Shown one piece after another: positions 63,314-64,000 of a stretch of 64,000 bases of DNA. This DNA comes from Streptomyces sp. NBC_00414 (GTDB taxonomy: Bacteria > Actinomycetota > Actinomycetes > Streptomycetales > Streptomycetaceae). The stretch lies in NCBI RefSeq assembly GCF_036038375.1, contig NZ_CP107935.1:2542001-2606000 (forward strand), in the 5' to 3' direction. Below the pieces are notes generated by a model. It was given only the letters and a program-made list of their open reading frames with translations. It was not told where the DNA came from and ran no database searches. Both the position numbers and the translations under genes were made by a program. Each line of letters opens with the position of its first letter. Position 1 is the stretch's first letter.

Positions 63314-64000
63314 ATGGCAGCCCGCACCCACACCGTGACCAACCAGGCTCCGCCGCTGGTCGCGTACGACCTCTTCAACGCAGACCGGGCCCTGGTGGAG
63401 GCGGTCGACCGGCACCTCGATCCCGCGCTGCTCGACGAGGCGCACGGCGAACTGTCGGCACTCGGGGTCACCTCCGGCTCCTCGCAGGTCCAGAAGTGGG
63501 GAACGCTGGCCAACGAGAACCCGCCGAAGCTGCACACCCACGACCGCTACGGCGAGCGCCTCGACGACGTCGAGTTCCATCCGTCCTGGCACCGGCTGCT
63601 CGGCAAGGGCGTCTCGGCGGGACTGACGGCGGCCTGGTCGCGGCCCGGCGGGCATGTCCGGCGCGCGGCCGGCTTCCTGGTCTGGAGCCAGGTCGAGGCG
63701 GGCAACGGCTGCCCGCTGTCGATGACCCACGCGGCGGTGCCCGCGCTGCGCACCGACCCGGCGCTCGCCGCCGAATGGGAGCCCCGGCTCACCTCGACCA
63801 TCTACGACCAGGACCTGCGCCCGGCCGCCCGGAAGGCCGGTGCCCTGTTCGGGATGGGCATGACGGAGAAGCAGGGCGGCAGCGACGTACGCGCGAACAC
63901 GACGGCCGCGCGGCCGCTCGCCGAGGACGGGACGTACGAGCTGACGGGCCACAAGTGGTTCTGCTCGGCGCCGATGTCGGACGGCTTCCTGGTGCTGGCG
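63314..64000 (+). CDS. AidB-like acyl-CoA dehydrogenase, N-terminal part cut by window edge
   Basis: 229 residues are visible to the window end, with no stop. MAARTHTVTNQAPPLVAYDL and VQKWGTLANENPPKLHTHDR are typical of AidB/isovaleryl-CoA dehydrogenase homologues, and FGMGMTEKQGGSDVRANTT is the family FAD-binding motif. AidB is an FAD protein linked to the alkylation response; other paralogues act in fatty acid or polyketide metabolism. An 81-base gap separates it from sbnA, so it may or may not be in the Dap operon. Confidence 0.92.
   Translation, partial: MAARTHTVTNQAPPLVAYDLFNADRALVEAVDRHLDPALLDEAHGELSALGVTSGSSQVQKWGTLANENPPKLHTHDRYGERLDDVEFHPSWHRLLGKGVSAGLTAAWSRPGGHVRRAAGFLVWSQVEAGNGCPLSMTHAAVPALRTDPALAAEWEPRLTSTIYDQDLRPAARKAGALFGMGMTEKQGGSDVRANTTAARPLAEDGTYELTGHKWFCSAPMSDGFLVLA

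Noticed and set aside
63233..64000. AidB-like gene as part of the Dap cluster
   Set aside because: The sequence matches a general FAD acyl-CoA dehydrogenase/AidB type and the gap is larger than within the operon; its inclusion cannot be supported here, though it is not excluded.

Overview
This window looks like chromosomal DNA of a Streptomyces or close relative. The DNA is very GC-rich. It carries a WhiJ-like regulator/DUF397/anti-sigma-type ATPase set, many secreted proteins with long Ala-rich signal peptides, rare TTA leucine codons, and copies of a GCGC(A/C)GTTCCCCGCGCCCCT repeat I recognise from streptomycetes. I see no rRNA, tRNA, CRISPR array, intact insertion sequence or replication origin. 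Most of the window reads as adaptive, secreted and regulatory functions.

Layout. 1-4.1 kb: end of a sugar-import operon (two ABC permeases and a GH2 beta-galactosidase). 4.1-9.7 kb: lipoprotein, HupE/UreJ-type membrane protein, and a secreted metallophosphoesterase with a WxL-like C-terminus next to a DUF916 surface protein. 9.7-15 kb: LuxR regulator, cutinase, I36-type inhibitor, AraC regulator, and a seven-repeat beta-propeller lectin. 15-17 kb: a WhiJ-like trio in which the DNA-binding helix-turn-helix seems to be missing. 17-28.8 kb: PHP hydrolase, secreted EEP-family enzyme, TetR and kinase, a membrane-anchored toroid protein with a cupin partner, Nudix, WYL regulator with hydrolase, PEP-mutase-like enzyme, DUF1062. 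29-46 kb: polysaccharide functions (rhamnogalacturonan acetylesterase, GH43-CBM13, PQQ-type sugar dehydrogenase-PKD-CBM6-CBM13, ThuA-DUF1080-CBM13, LacI regulator, second ThuA protein), interspersed with peptidase E, an orphan LanC-like cyclase, a phosphotransferase, homocysteine methyltransferase, methionine aminopeptidase and carboxylesterase. 46-54 kb: GbsR/MarR regulator with DUF4097 and a DrrAB-type exporter, a VOC protein, two AraC regulators with an NmrA-like reductase, and a BrkB/YihY membrane protein.

The most interesting block is 54.2-63.2 kb. After about 840 bases without a gene, five genes run in one direction. They encode a membrane protein resembling the carrier-plus-membrane half of epsilon-poly-lysine synthetase, a separate adenylation-carrier NRPS, an Fe(II)/2-oxoglutarate dioxygenase, SbnB and SbnA. 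SbnA and SbnB together make L-2,3-diaminopropionate (Dap) in staphyloferrin B biosynthesis. I infer a pathway to a Dap-containing, possibly hydroxylated, cationic peptide or polymer made by a synthetase split into two proteins. The window ends inside an AidB-like acyl-CoA dehydrogenase that is probably unrelated.

Regulatory signals are plentiful. A matching LacI-type operator lies at the LacI gene and upstream of the acetylesterase. Inverted repeats lie at the WhiJ-like, WYL, XRE/MetAP and GbsR divergent promoters, upstream of the PEP-mutase gene, and in the leader of the Dap cluster. In-frame TTA codons, a hallmark of bldA control, occur in three genes.
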